From Aliivibrio wodanis (GTDB taxonomy: Bacteria; Pseudomonadota; Gammaproteobacteria; Enterobacterales; Vibrionaceae), in NCBI GenBank assembly GCA_000953695.1, contig LN554847.1, positions 186,001 to 250,000 on the forward strand: DNA of 64,000 nucleotides. The letters are read 5' to 3'. The notes under the pieces were generated by a model that saw only the letters and a program-made list of their open reading frames with translations, searched no databases and was not told where the DNA came from. Positions 37,228-47,141 of the stretch are shown here, in pieces; within the stretch, counting starts at the first letter, position 1, and the number at the start of each line of letters is the position of its first letter. The translations under genes were made by a program, and so were the position numbers.

Positions 37228-39009
37228 TCAATTGGTTTTAAATTGTGATACTTGTTCTTTCATTTCTTCTGCTTGTTTTGTCACTTGTTGGATCTCACTA
37301 AGACATGCTTGAGCTGAACTAATATTGCTTTCAGTTAAGTCATTTAATTCTGTAATGGTTTGGCTTACTTCATTGGTTGTCGTATTTTGTTCTTCAATTG
37401 CAGAGGCTATTTGAGTCGAAGAGTCAGAGATAGTCGCCATATCAATAATAATCTGATTGAGGATAACTTCAGCATCACTCGCTTTATTTACCGCACTTCC
37501 CCCTTGGGTGCTGCATTGTTCAATATTGGTAACGACTTTATTTGTTTGCGTTTGAATTGATTCAATAATGGCTCGGATCTCTTCTGTTGACGATTGGGTA
37601 CGAGTTGCCAGTGAGCGAACCTCATCAGCAACAACTGCAAACCCACGGCCTTGCTCACCGGCACGAGCAGCTTCAATTGCAGCATTTAATGCTAATAGGT
37701 TTGTTTGTTCTGCGATGCTTTGAATCATTTCAACAACGCTACCAACTTGCCCAACGAGTTCACTTAGGTAAGATATATCAGTTTGACTAGATGTTAATGT
37801 GGTTGATAGTAATGATATTTCGCCAGACGCAGCTTGTAGTGTTTTTTGCCCTTCGGTAGCATTATGGTGTGATTTTGTCGCATTAGTAGCCGCAGCTTCT
37901 GTATTGTTCGCTATTTCAGCGACAGTAAGGCTCATTTCATTAACAGCAGTTGCCATCATCATCGTATGCTGCGACTGCATATCAAAATCTTTAAGAACCC
38001 CTTCTAATTGAGTTCTCATTTCAGACGCACTATCGGCTAATTGCACTGATTTGTCTTGTGAATCAACAACTAATTGTTGGATCTTATCTAAAAGTAAATT
38101 AAAACTAGATCCGATATGGCTGATCTCATCAGTTCCAATATGCTGAGTACGTAATGCAATATTATTGGTTTGAGTAATTTCAGTGAACACATCTGATTGC
38201 TCAGAAATACGGCGTACTACTCGTGCAGATAACGCCACAGATAACGCTACTAATGATAAGATTAAAAACCCTGAAACAAGATATTTTTGGAAATCTAAAT
38301 AATCAAGATGTTCCTGTACTTTTTCGTCTAGCTCTTTGGCTAATAGAGAAAAGTTCTTTTCTACTCTAGAAGATTGTAAGCGAGCTTCGCCTTTTAGTCC
38401 TTGATTATACTTTAATCCTAATTTAGATTTCTGTTGAATAACAGCATTGGCTTTAGTTGCTAGAGCAAATAGCTCACCATTGTAGTCATTAGCAGGTACT
38501 AGCTTACCTTTTACTATACCATTGTCAAAAGTAACAATTCCTTCAAGGAGTGTTACGTCATGTTGTCGAAAGGCTCGAGTAAATAAAGCTTCTCGTGTTT
38601 GATAGTAACTACCTAATAAACCGTCTTTCTCTGAGAGTCCTAGCTCTTTATAAGCATTCACTAAGTTATTGAAGACGTTTAAATACTCTTTTAACTCACT
38701 CTTAATCACCTCTTTTCTTTCAAGAACGATACCAAATTCATCAAAAATAAGAGAGATTTTTTGACTATTATTGATGAATTTTTTTGAATTTTCTTCAAAA
38801 GTAGTAAGGTACTTAAGGTTCATTCGTGCCATAAAATCTTTTTCATTACGGCGCATATTAAGTAAGTTAATTTCTAATTGTGCTAACTCAAGTCGAGCTT
38901 GGTTTAAGTGATCTGCGTCTTGAGCTGTTTTATAGGCATAGCCAAGAATAAGTAGCATACCGAGTACACCAACAAGGCATAAAGTATATAGTATGTGTTT
39001 AATTTTCAT
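37228..39009 (-). CDS. HBM-like chemoreceptor (tandem copy 2)
   Basis: 593 residues from the ATG at 39009; upstream in-frame codons give an unlikely leader. [29 protein letters not shown] and [14 protein letters not shown] align without gaps over long stretches with the copy at 35270-37048, while the periplasmic domain has changed more than the cytoplasmic part. HAMP and the signalling tip (~430-465) are intact. The pair is a tandem duplication whose sensor domains have begun to diverge, perhaps for different ligands. Confidence 0.9.
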   Translation of the reverse strand: MKIKHILYTLCLVGVLGMLLILGYAYKTAQDADHLNQARLELAQLEINLLNMRRNEKDFMARMNLKYLTTFEENSKKFINNSQKISLIFDEFGIVLERKEVIKSELKEYLNVFNNLVNAYKELGLSEKDGLLGSYYQTREALFTRAFRQHDVTLLEGIVTFDNGIVKGKLVPANDYNGELFALATKANAVIQQKSKLGLKYNQGLKGEARLQSSRVEKNFSLLAKELDEKVQEHLDYLDFQKYLVSGFLILSLVALSVALSARVVRRISEQSDVFTEITQTNNIALRTQHIGTDEISHIGSSFNLLLDKIQQLVVDSQDKSVQLADSASEMRTQLEGVLKDFDMQSQHTMMMATAVNEMSLTVAEIANNTEAAATNATKSHHNATEGQKTLQAASGEISLLSTTLTSSQTDISYLSELVGQVGSVVEMIQSIAEQTNLLALNAAIEAARAGEQGRGFAVVADEVRSLATRTQSSTEEIRAIIESIQTQTNKVVTNIEQCSTQGGSAVNKASDAEVILNQIIIDMATISDSSTQIASAIEEQNTTTNEVSQTITELNDLTESNISSAQACLSEIQQVTKQAEEMKEQVSQFKTN

Positions 39010-39302
39010 AATTATATATGTCCATAATATCACCTGTTTTATAAACATAGACCTAACTATTTTAACTATCAATATCATAATTAAGACATTGTAAAAATAA
39101 CCTTATCAATTGTGATTCTTTGTTTTATACAAGAAAAAGGAGGGATTAATTTGGTAAAGGAAATTAATGGGTAGAGTTTTTCGGTTTGAATAAGTAACAA
39201 AATGATAACCTTAAATATATCATATGGATAAATTTAATTTTCAAAACAAAATAAGAGTAAAAATTAGGGGATATCAGAATGATCCCCTAAGAATAAAGAA
39301 AA

Positions 39303-39992
39303 TTACACGACTCGATTATCGCCACAGCTATAAGCAATTATTTGGCTAATTTCAGACAAAGATCGCCCTGACTCAGTTTTCCATTGGTTAAATGCTTGAG
39401 TTGCTGCTTGAAGTGCTCGCTTCGTATCTCGGCCACTATCAATAATATCGCAATGACGTAAATACCACTCTACATCGGAAGATAAAATAAAGGTATCGAC
39501 ACCCATTTGGCGTAATGCATAAGCACCAGTATTTCCACCTAAGCGTTTTCCGTGTTTTTTAAGATATGCCCATAACCCCGTAATATCGTCCTCAGGCCAA
39601 TTTGCTACCATCTTGCCAAATGATCCATACCTTAAGCTTGCCATATTAATCATCATGGCATTAGAAGGGATCGTCATTACCTTAGTTAGATGGCGGATAA
39701 TTCGTGGGTCTTTAGCTTTCTCCTCCCATGTTTCATCGGGTTGAAGTAATAGAGGTTGAATGCGAAATTGAAAGAAAACCTCTTCAAATTCCGGCCATTT
39801 TTTACGAACTACATTCCATGAAATACCACACTGAAAAACCTTTTCTGTAAATACGGCTAACCAACGGTCATCAGGGATCGCGGCTAATTCTTCTGGTGAT
39901 AATGGCTTATGTAGCATCAGCTCTAGTTGTGCTTCCCCACCTTTACGCTGCGCCGCTCGTTGATAAATGGATTCAAACTTTTCAATAGTCAT
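39303..39992 (-). CDS. DNA-3-methyladenine glycosylase I family protein
   Basis: 229 residues from the ATG at 39992 with a GAGAC ribosome site. The central part FTEKVFQCGISWNVVRKKWPEFEEVF corresponds to the substrate-pocket helices of the Tag family, and WAYLKKHGKRLGGNTGAYALRQMGVDTFIL to its C-terminal HhH-like helices. The enzyme should remove 3-methyladenine from alkylated DNA. It lacks the usual N-terminal Cys/His zinc ligands of E. coli Tag, so it is a divergent member. Divergent from a MerR-methyltransferase gene with 135 bases between them. Confidence 0.8.
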   Translation of the reverse strand: MTIEKFESIYQRAAQRKGGEAQLELMLHKPLSPEELAAIPDDRWLAVFTEKVFQCGISWNVVRKKWPEFEEVFFQFRIQPLLLQPDETWEEKAKDPRIIRHLTKVMTIPSNAMMINMASLRYGSFGKMVANWPEDDITGLWAYLKKHGKRLGGNTGAYALRQMGVDTFILSSDVEWYLRHCDIIDSGRDTKRALQAATQAFNQWKTESGRSLSEISQIIAYSCGDNRVV

Positions 39993-40127
39993 GATTGTCT
40001 CTGATTTAAAAGCATGAAGAGATTGAAGCATAAATAGATCTATTTTTGTATTAAAAAGAGTGAACGCTTGACCTGTCTAAAGCTTCATAGTTTATAGTGT
40101 TTGTTATCAACCAAGAGGAAAGAGTGT

Positions 40128-41306
40128 ATGTACCGTATTTCTGAGTTAGCACAGCACGTAGGGTTAAGTCGTTCAACCTTGTTGTATTACGAGAAGTTAG
40201 GCCTGATTTCAGCAAAGCGACAAGCCAATGGCTATCGCAGCTATTCAGAAAACGATCTTCAGCGTCTAGTGCTATTGCAACAACTGCAAGCAGGAGGCTT
40301 ATCATTAAAAGAGTGTCAGGCTTGTTTAGAGGCAAAAATAGACAGAGAGAAATTGCTGCATAGATTAGATGTATTAGACGATGAAATCGCAAAGAAACAA
40401 AAAGCGAGAGAGCTTCTATCCTCAATGCTTGGTATGAATTCAATGAGAGAGTGGCATCAAACCATTGAACAACAAGCGCCTTCAGCACATTTAGAATGGC
40501 TAATAAAACAAGGGTTTGATGAAAAACAAGCCATGAGATTAAAGTGGTTATCAAAAGACATGAATGAACACGATCGTTATATGCAAGATTTTAACTTGGT
40601 ATTTGAAGCGTTAGAAACGTGGGGGCCAGGCAGTAAAGCTGACAGATTGAAAGCATTAAATATAGTACCGAACCAAATTGATACCATACTGGAAATTGGT
40701 TGTGGGCAAGGTATCGCGACTCAGATATTAGCGGAGAATACTCAAGCGACAATCACAGCGGTAGATAATGAAGAGTTTGCCCTAGACGCGTTAATGCAAA
40801 AACTGAAAGAAAAAGGCCTCGATAATAGGATCTTAACGCTTTGCGCCAACATGACAAGCCTACCTTGTGAAGCTGCAAGTTTTGATCTTATTTGGTCAGA
40901 GGGCAGTGCTTATATCATGGGTGTCGAAAACGCATTAACAACCTGGAAATCGTTTTTGAAAGAGGATGGATTACTTGTACTAAGTGACGCGGTCTGGAGT
41001 GTAGATAATCCAGATAAAGAGACGTTAGCGTTTTGGCAACACGAATACCCTGATATGACGACGGTAGAGGTACGGATCAAGCAAGCAGAAGCCGCGGGTT
41101 ATGAATTGATTGATACTTTCTCACTCAGCGAAGAAGCTTGGCAAGCCTATTACCGCCCATTAGAAGCAAGATTAAACGAGCTAAAAGAAGAATTATACGG
41201 ATCTTCTGTTTTGGCTGATATCGAGCGTGAAATCGCAATCTTTCACCAAAGAGCCGGTGAATATGATTACCAAATGTTTATATTAAAAAATTCAAAGATA
41301 GGATAA
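40128..41306 (+). CDS. MerR-type regulator fused to a SAM-dependent methyltransferase
   Basis: 392 residues from the ATG at 40128 with a GAGGAA ribosome site. Residues ~1-70 are a MerR HTH (YRISELAQHVGLSRSTLLYYEKLGLI), followed by a dimerisation coiled coil (~75-115). Residues ~170-330 are a class I methyltransferase: motif I ILEIGCGQG (~187-195), acidic TAVDNEEFALDAL, and LIWSEGSAYIMG. So the usual effector-binding domain of a MerR protein is replaced by an enzyme. It could modify a small molecule or sense SAM or a ligand. A GNAT gene follows after four bases, so both are co-expressed. Confidence 0.88.
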   Translation: MYRISELAQHVGLSRSTLLYYEKLGLISAKRQANGYRSYSENDLQRLVLLQQLQAGGLSLKECQACLEAKIDREKLLHRLDVLDDEIAKKQKARELLSSMLGMNSMREWHQTIEQQAPSAHLEWLIKQGFDEKQAMRLKWLSKDMNEHDRYMQDFNLVFEALETWGPGSKADRLKALNIVPNQIDTILEIGCGQGIATQILAENTQATITAVDNEEFALDALMQKLKEKGLDNRILTLCANMTSLPCEAASFDLIWSEGSAYIMGVENALTTWKSFLKEDGLLVLSDAVWSVDNPDKETLAFWQHEYPDMTTVEVRIKQAEAAGYELIDTFSLSEEAWQAYYRPLEARLNELKEELYGSSVLADIEREIAIFHQRAGEYDYQMFILKNSKIG

Positions 41307-41310
41307 GACA

Positions 41311-41847
41311 ATGAAATATTCTTTATATACAGCAACACAAACAAACGAGATTAACGCACTATTTACTAAAACCTTTTCTGACTCAGAAGGAGAGCAAGAG
41401 GGGCAGTTAATTGGTCAATTAGTAGAAGATCTTATTGGAACCACTAAAGCTGAAGACTTATACGTATTTGTAGCAACAGAAAATGAGAAAGTAATAGGCA
41501 GTATTTTATTCACCAGACTGACATTTAAAGCAGATATCAACGTCTTCTTACTTGCGCCAGTAGCTGTACATACGGATTATCAAGGCAAAGGAATTGGTCA
41601 AGAGCTGATTAATTTTGGCCTTCAAGCAATGAAAAAAGAAGGTGTGGAATTAGCGTTTACTTATGGTGATCCTAGCTTTTATTCAAAAGTGGCTTTCCAA
41701 CCAGTAACAGAAGCGCAATTTAAAGCACCGCTTACCCTTAGTTACCCTCATGGATGGTTAGCACAATCTCTAAGTGGTCAAGAGCTGAGCGGGATTGATG
41801 GTGACTCTTCATGTGTTCCTGCGTTTAATAAACCAGAATTTTGGTAA
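41311..41847 (+). CDS. GNAT family N-acetyltransferase
   Basis: 178 residues. The acetyl-CoA motif A is visible as LAPVAVHTDYQGKGIGQELI, followed by GDPSFYSKVAFQPV, a pattern of the YhbS-like group. It starts four bases after the MerR-methyltransferase gene, so the two share an mRNA. The substrate is unknown; a small amine or a toxic compound is possible. Confidence 0.88.
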   Translation: MKYSLYTATQTNEINALFTKTFSDSEGEQEGQLIGQLVEDLIGTTKAEDLYVFVATENEKVIGSILFTRLTFKADINVFLLAPVAVHTDYQGKGIGQELINFGLQAMKKEGVELAFTYGDPSFYSKVAFQPVTEAQFKAPLTLSYPHGWLAQSLSGQELSGIDGDSSCVPAFNKPEFW

Positions 41848-41958
41848 TTTCAGTCTTGCTGTTGGTTAGCGTTAATTTTCTTATTTGATAAATGATGGCA
41901 GTCTTATAAAGTTGTGATAGCGTTGCAGTATACCTATCGTATTTAAACAAGGATCATC

Positions 41959-42882
41959 ATGAAAATTGGAATCATTGGCTTGGGTGATATTGCTCAAAAA
42001 GCGTACCTGCCTATCATCACACAGCTTGAGAATGTTCAGCCGGTTTTTTGTACTCGCAATCCAGAGGTACTTAAACAATTGGCACAGAAGTATCGTGTGG
42101 ATCAATATTGTGAAGATTACCAAGAGCTACTAACTTTGGGCGTTGATGCGGTAATGATCCATGCGGCCACTCGCGTGCATTTTGACATCGCCTCCTTCTT
42201 TCTTAAAAACGGAGTACCCACTTTTGTAGATAAACCGTTAGCGGATTCAGCAGAAGAGGTTGAGCAACTTTACACTATTGCTGCCAATCATAATCAGCCA
42301 CTTTATGTTGGTTTTAATCGTCGCCACATCCCGCTCTATAATCAATATTTACCAGAGTTGGCAAACGGAGAAGTAGGTCAGCTACGCTCACTGCGCTGGG
42401 AGAAACACCGTCATGCTTTACCGGGTGATCTTCGTACCTTTATTTTTGATGATTTTATCCATCCATTAGACAGTATCAATCTAAATGCTCAGGCGTCGAT
42501 TGATGATTTGTTTATCACGCATCAAATGCAAGGCAATCAACTAGCAAGATTAGATGTGCAATGGCAAGTTGGTGAGACTTTGCTGCATGCTTCAATGGAT
42601 CGTCATTTTGGCATCACAACAGAGCGAGTATCGGCAAGTTATGTGAATCAAGCCGTCGAATTTAACTCTTTTGTTGAAGGGAAAATCTGGCAAAACAATA
42701 CAGAGCAAAAGCTTTCACTTAAAGATTGGACGCCAATGCTTACCAGTAAAGGGTTTGACCATATGATCCAAGATTGGATTAGTGTTGTAGAGAAAGGGAA
42801 GTTAGCCACAACAACGGTAGATCGTAATATTGCCAGTCATCAATTAGCAGAACGCATTTATCAAAAGATCCTTGGTAAGTAA
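41959..42882 (+). CDS. Gfo/Idh/MocA family oxidoreductase
   Basis: 307 residues. The NAD(P)-binding Rossmann motif is at the N-terminus (IGIIGLGDIAQKAYLP), with the family's VDKPLADS at the EKP position (~80) and the catalytic region around FDDFIHPLDSI. Such enzymes oxidise or reduce sugars, inositols or related compounds; the substrate is not readable. AAGG ribosome site. It is a monocistronic gene by spacing. Confidence 0.9.
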   Translation: MKIGIIGLGDIAQKAYLPIITQLENVQPVFCTRNPEVLKQLAQKYRVDQYCEDYQELLTLGVDAVMIHAATRVHFDIASFFLKNGVPTFVDKPLADSAEEVEQLYTIAANHNQPLYVGFNRRHIPLYNQYLPELANGEVGQLRSLRWEKHRHALPGDLRTFIFDDFIHPLDSINLNAQASIDDLFITHQMQGNQLARLDVQWQVGETLLHASMDRHFGITTERVSASYVNQAVEFNSFVEGKIWQNNTEQKLSLKDWTPMLTSKGFDHMIQDWISVVEKGKLATTTVDRNIASHQLAERIYQKILGK

Positions 42883-43018
42883 AAATAGAATAGAAGAAGG
42901 GCAGCGATAAATGGATACAACAAATCATGGTTAAAAGTACCCCCTAAACGTTGAGTTTTGGTTTGACTTTCGGTATATCGTTCTGTAGGGTTCGGTTATC
43001 GAAATAATAGGTGCTACT

Positions 43019-45118
43019 ATGTCTGCTATCGCTGCTCATCAAAAATGTTTGTTAATTGCCATCAGTATCTATAATGATCATTCTGAACAAGCCTTTGATA
43101 AAGCAAAAAAGCGTATTAAAGACGTATCAGCGGAGTTCGGAGTTGAACCAAAACTGGTTTACCTTGATTATCTTGATGCTTATGAGATGAGTAGGAAAAG
43201 GTCTTTTAGCCAAGTTGTCGATGTGTTCAAATCTCTTTTAGAACAAGCTATCGAGCAGGGTGAGTGCTTACTAGAAAACGTTATTTATGTTAATTTAGGG
43301 CGTTTATACGCAGCATTTGGGCAATACCAAGTAGCGTTAGAATATTTAATGATCGCGCATCGAAATGAACATGTATTTGATCCGTCATTCTCAATGGTTC
43401 TTTATATATTCTTATCGGATATTTATTTAAAACTTGAAGATAATCCCTTAGCGATTTTTTATGGACAGAAAGTACTAACACCTGAAAATATTCTAGCGAA
43501 CCCATTTCCGATTGCTATTAATTATCACAATATCGCATTAGCACAAATTCGTCTTGGTCAATTAGACGCTGCTCAGGAAAACCTCAGCCATGCTAAGAAA
43601 CTAGCACAAGGGTGTAAAAATGAGTATGCCATTGCTTATAACTGCCTTGCACAAGCAGAGTGGTATCATGTAAACCAGCAAGATGATAAAGCCGAAACCA
43701 GTTATGTATCAGCAATTGAAAATATGACTGCAACTGGTGTTAATAATACAATCATTGAAGTTCATCAAGAATATGCTGTATTTTTAATAAAGCAACAGAG
43801 ATACGCAGAGGCATTAGAGCACTTAAATATTGGATTAGATCACGATGTTGACCAAGAGAATATCATTAAAAACATCGAACTCTATCATCAACTATTTACT
43901 TGCTATAAGAAACTTGGAAAAGTGGATCAAGCCTATCAGCAGGTCGAGAAGCAATACCGTTACCTTTTAAAGATAAGAGACAATCTATTTAAAGAGCAAA
44001 GCCAGTTTATTCGACAAGGCGTGATTAATTCTGAGAATACAAAAAAAACAGAAAACTATCTGCAAGCACAAAACTTAATGACAGCAATGAGCGCTATAGG
44101 GCAAAAGATAGCAACCTGTGATGATCTTGATGATATCTTACCCGATTTACTGCAAGACATTTCTGCAATTTTACCCTGTGAGTACGTCTCATTAAGCATG
44201 CTAGATCTAGAAAATGATAGGCTAAATAATACTTATCAAATAGATATAAACGGCCGTATTCCCGCTTTTAATCAGGTATACAGTGAAAAATCAAGTATTG
44301 CGAGTTACTGTTGTTATACAAGAGACTCTGTTTTACTAAATACAGGATTACCTAGCGAAGTTCATTATTACCTGCCTCATTTGAAACAAAAAAGTACGAT
44401 TGCTTATGTCCCCGGCACAGAAACCATGACTTTTTCTGGAATATTTTCACCGGTGATTTTGGGTGATGAATTATTGGGATGCATTTCGCTTCAGCATAGA
44501 AAAACGTATTTATATCAACAGCATCATTTAGATGTATTAGAACAATTGGCTCAATATATCGCTATTGCAATAAAGAACATCAAGCAAAAAAAGCAACTTG
44601 AGTTACTGTCAAAAACCGACGCTTTAACAGGGTTGCTTAATCGATATGAGTTAGATGCCGTTGCCAAAAATTGTATTAATAAGTCGGATTCACAACTGAG
44701 TATGTTGATGCTCGATATTGATTATTTTAAACAATATAACGACACCTTGGGTCACAGTGCTGGTGATCAATTATTAATTACACTCTCACGAATAATGAAG
44801 ACGACGTTTGCTCAAAAAGGTCATGTGTTTCGATATGGTGGTGATGAGTTTTTTGTACTTTTAGAGGAGACCTCAACTTTTCAAGCCAATGTCTTTGCTA
44901 ATCAGTTGCGTGAAAATGTCCAAAATGAAACGCTTCAGCACCCTCAATCAAGTGTCTCAGATTGTGTTACATTAACCATGGGCGTGGCAACGTGTATTAC
45001 GCACTCAGAATTATCACTAAAGTCCTTAATCCAAATGGCAGATAAAGCCTTATATCAAGGTAAAGAAAAAGGCAGAGGCTCTGTCATCAGTATTAATTAC
45101 GCAGCAGAGGCAGTTTAA
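43019..45118 (+). CDS. TPR-GAF-GGDEF diguanylate cyclase (third copy)
   Basis: 699 residues with the same order of domains as 2649-4775 and 29399-31501: TPR-like repeats ~1-320 (GQLDAAQENLSHAKKLAQ), GAF-like ~345-510, GGDEF ~535-695. RYGGDEF is intact (607-611) and MLDIDYFKQYND is present, so it should be active. The RxxD site is missing (AQKG). The GAF region has two Cys pairs (SYCCYT) not seen in the other copies. Confidence 0.92.
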   Translation: MSAIAAHQKCLLIAISIYNDHSEQAFDKAKKRIKDVSAEFGVEPKLVYLDYLDAYEMSRKRSFSQVVDVFKSLLEQAIEQGECLLENVIYVNLGRLYAAFGQYQVALEYLMIAHRNEHVFDPSFSMVLYIFLSDIYLKLEDNPLAIFYGQKVLTPENILANPFPIAINYHNIALAQIRLGQLDAAQENLSHAKKLAQGCKNEYAIAYNCLAQAEWYHVNQQDDKAETSYVSAIENMTATGVNNTIIEVHQEYAVFLIKQQRYAEALEHLNIGLDHDVDQENIIKNIELYHQLFTCYKKLGKVDQAYQQVEKQYRYLLKIRDNLFKEQSQFIRQGVINSENTKKTENYLQAQNLMTAMSAIGQKIATCDDLDDILPDLLQDISAILPCEYVSLSMLDLENDRLNNTYQIDINGRIPAFNQVYSEKSSIASYCCYTRDSVLLNTGLPSEVHYYLPHLKQKSTIAYVPGTETMTFSGIFSPVILGDELLGCISLQHRKTYLYQQHHLDVLEQLAQYIAIAIKNIKQKKQLELLSKTDALTGLLNRYELDAVAKNCINKSDSQLSMLMLDIDYFKQYNDTLGHSAGDQLLITLSRIMKTTFAQKGHVFRYGGDEFFVLLEETSTFQANVFANQLRENVQNETLQHPQSSVSDCVTLTMGVATCITHSELSLKSLIQMADKALYQGKEKGRGSVISINYAAEAV

Positions 45119-45226
45119 AAACAAATGCTTAAAACAATAGACGCTAAACATTTGGAACCGCGATACACATGAGTTTATGATAGGCTTATTACGCTCTAGT
45201 CTATCTATTTAAACAAAGGATCCGTC

Positions 45227-46183
45227 ATGTCTCTGGTTAATCAGCTTTCACTCTTTATTGATGTTGTACAACAAGGCTCGTTTACCAAAGCCGCTGCGCT
45301 GCATGATATGGACAATTCATCACTGTCTAAACAGATAAAAAAGCTTGAATCAGAGCTAGGGGTACAGTTACTCAATCGCTCGACTCGTTCCTTCTCTTTG
45401 ACACCCGCAGGTGAAGAGATTCTAGAGCAAGCTTATCAACTGGTTAATACCATTGGTCATGTGCAAACCATCGCTGATTCTTATCATGCAGAGCCAAAAG
45501 GCCGGATTCGAATTACCGCTCCTGTGCATATTGGACAACAATACCTACAGCCTGTGATCAGTAAATTCATGAAAACTTATCCAGATGTTGAAATTGTATT
45601 ATTTTTAGATGATAGAAGAACAGATATTATTTCCGATCATTTTGATGTCGCTTTTCGATTAGGTCGGTTGGATGATTCAAACTTAATTGCTAAAAAAATA
45701 GCAGATATTCGAGCTGTAGTATTAGCGTCACAAGAGTTTATTGAGCACTATGGAGAGCCAGTTACACCAGAGGAACTGGTTAGCCTGCCATCTGTTATCT
45801 ATAGTAATGGAGCAATAACGGTTGATACACTTAGGTTTAGTGAAACCCCTGATTCAAAGCAATTTAAAAACTACAAAATGAAGGGGAGCTATAAGATTAA
45901 TGATGTAAGGACACTACTTGAAGGTGTCAAAGATGGTTTAGGTTATGCGGCAATTGCTTCCTCAAATTTGGCGTGTTCGATAGAAGAGATGGGATTAAAA
46001 CCACTGCTTACTAATTATGCCATTTGTAATAAAGGGCTTGCGCTTTATGCCTTATATCCACACAGAAAACAGACTGCATTAGTAAGAGAGTTTATTGCTG
46101 CAGTACAGGATTATATAGGCGAGTTACCTCGTTGGGAGCAACATATCCCAAACTTCGATACCATGTATCAAATCAATAAATAG
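45227..46183 (+). CDS. LysR family transcriptional regulator
   Basis: 318 residues. HTH ~1-62 (FIDVVQQGSFTKAAALHDMD, NRSTRSFSLTPAGEE), effector domain ~90-300. AAAGGA ribosome site. It is convergent with the FRase I-like nitroreductase, so it may not control it directly. The HTH core is like that of the regulator at 25470. Confidence 0.92.
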   Translation: MSLVNQLSLFIDVVQQGSFTKAAALHDMDNSSLSKQIKKLESELGVQLLNRSTRSFSLTPAGEEILEQAYQLVNTIGHVQTIADSYHAEPKGRIRITAPVHIGQQYLQPVISKFMKTYPDVEIVLFLDDRRTDIISDHFDVAFRLGRLDDSNLIAKKIADIRAVVLASQEFIEHYGEPVTPEELVSLPSVIYSNGAITVDTLRFSETPDSKQFKNYKMKGSYKINDVRTLLEGVKDGLGYAAIASSNLACSIEEMGLKPLLTNYAICNKGLALYALYPHRKQTALVREFIAAVQDYIGELPRWEQHIPNFDTMYQINK

Positions 46184-46202
46184 AAACAGCTCAATAAATA
46201 AA

Positions 46203-46235
46203 AAATAACCCCACTCAAAAAGAATAGGGTTACTT
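46203..46235. terminator. Convergent terminator between LysR and nitroreductase genes
   Basis: TAACCC (46206-46211) pairs with GGGTTA (46227-46232) with A-rich and T-rich flanks. The stem is short, so the call is moderate. Confidence 0.5.
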
Positions 46236-46265
46236 TAACAAATATAGGACTTTAAAATTTAGATC

Positions 46266-46925
46266 TTAAAGAACCGTAATCACATCTTCCATTGCTAAAC
46301 GTGCTTTTGGAAGACCGTGGTTATAATCTTCAATTTCTTTGTGGTAGCCCAGCGCTAGTGCAAAATCACAAACATAGCCATCAAGCTCATCTTTAAACTC
46401 TTCGCCAATTAATGCAGCATCAACGCCTTCCATAGAAGTAGAAGCAATACCCATACGAGCAAGCGTATGCAGTGTGTTACCTAGTGCAATGTAAGATTGA
46501 GCTTTAGTCCAGTTACCGTTAAAGCCAGATTCATCAGTATTTAGTTCAACAAAACCAAATGCACCATCAAGCATGTCGTTGTAACGCTCAGCCGGAAGGT
46601 GACCAGAACTTACTTCTGCATCAACCACTTTACGGTATTGGTCTTTATCAAATTTAGGGTTATGTGCAAACAAAATTGTATGTGATGCTTCTTTTGCGTG
46701 CGGTTGATTAAACTGGAACATATTAGCAAACGTACCGTGGAAACGCTCTTTTGCTTCATTACTCTCAAGAACAATGAATTTCCATGGTTGAGAGTTAATA
46801 GAAGATGCAGATAGACGGATTGCTTCTTTAATCACGTCCATATCTTCTGTAGAGATACGTTTAGTAGCATCGTATTTTTTTGCTGTGTAACGAGTGTTTA
46901 AATCGGCAATAATTGGGTGAGTCAT
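46266..46925 (-). CDS. NfsB/FRase I-like nitroreductase (FMN-dependent NAD(P)H oxidoreductase)
   Basis: 219 residues with an AGGAAA ribosome site. MTHPIIADLNTRYTAKKYD, RLSASSINSQPWKFIVLES and MEGVDAALIGEEFKDEL match the pattern I remember of A. fischeri FRase I, the main flavin reductase that supplies FMNH2 for luciferase. The FMN-binding Arg/Lys near the N-terminus and SASSINSQPW are present. It should reduce FMN, nitroaromatics or quinones using NAD(P)H in the cytoplasm. It may be FRase I itself or a paralogue. Confidence 0.9.
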   Translation of the reverse strand: MTHPIIADLNTRYTAKKYDATKRISTEDMDVIKEAIRLSASSINSQPWKFIVLESNEAKERFHGTFANMFQFNQPHAKEASHTILFAHNPKFDKDQYRKVVDAEVSSGHLPAERYNDMLDGAFGFVELNTDESGFNGNWTKAQSYIALGNTLHTLARMGIASTSMEGVDAALIGEEFKDELDGYVCDFALALGYHKEIEDYNHGLPKARLAMEDVITVL

Positions 46926-47075
46926 ATCAATTTCCTAATATAGAGAACAAAAACATCAGAGAGAATACCTGTCTGTGCGTTGTTGATGTGGGTAAGATAA
47001 CCAAAAGCGTTCGAAAGAGAAATAGCAGATATAGCCAATGACTATGGAATAAAATGTCCATAATGATAAATTAAA

Positions 47076-47108
47076 AAAGCCAAGATCAGGGTAGGAGATC
47101 TTGGCTTT
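47076..47108 (-). terminator. Intrinsic terminator of a chemoreceptor gene
   Basis: AAAGCCAAGATC pairs with GATCTTGGCTTT (loop nine bases) and is followed by six Ts on the minus strand, 34 bases beyond the stop of the receptor gene at 47142. Confidence 0.85.
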
Positions 47109-47141
47109 AAAGTTACGCTAAATTAATAAAGGTTAATATTG

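Noticed and set aside
40051-40554. 167-codon ORF antisense to the MerR-methyltransferase gene
   Set aside because: It lies over the MerR and coiled-coil coding region of a clear gene and has Leu-rich shadow composition.
46266-46925. Part of a lux operon
   Set aside because: Although the reductase resembles FRase I, no lux gene is present in the window and the neighbours are unrelated.
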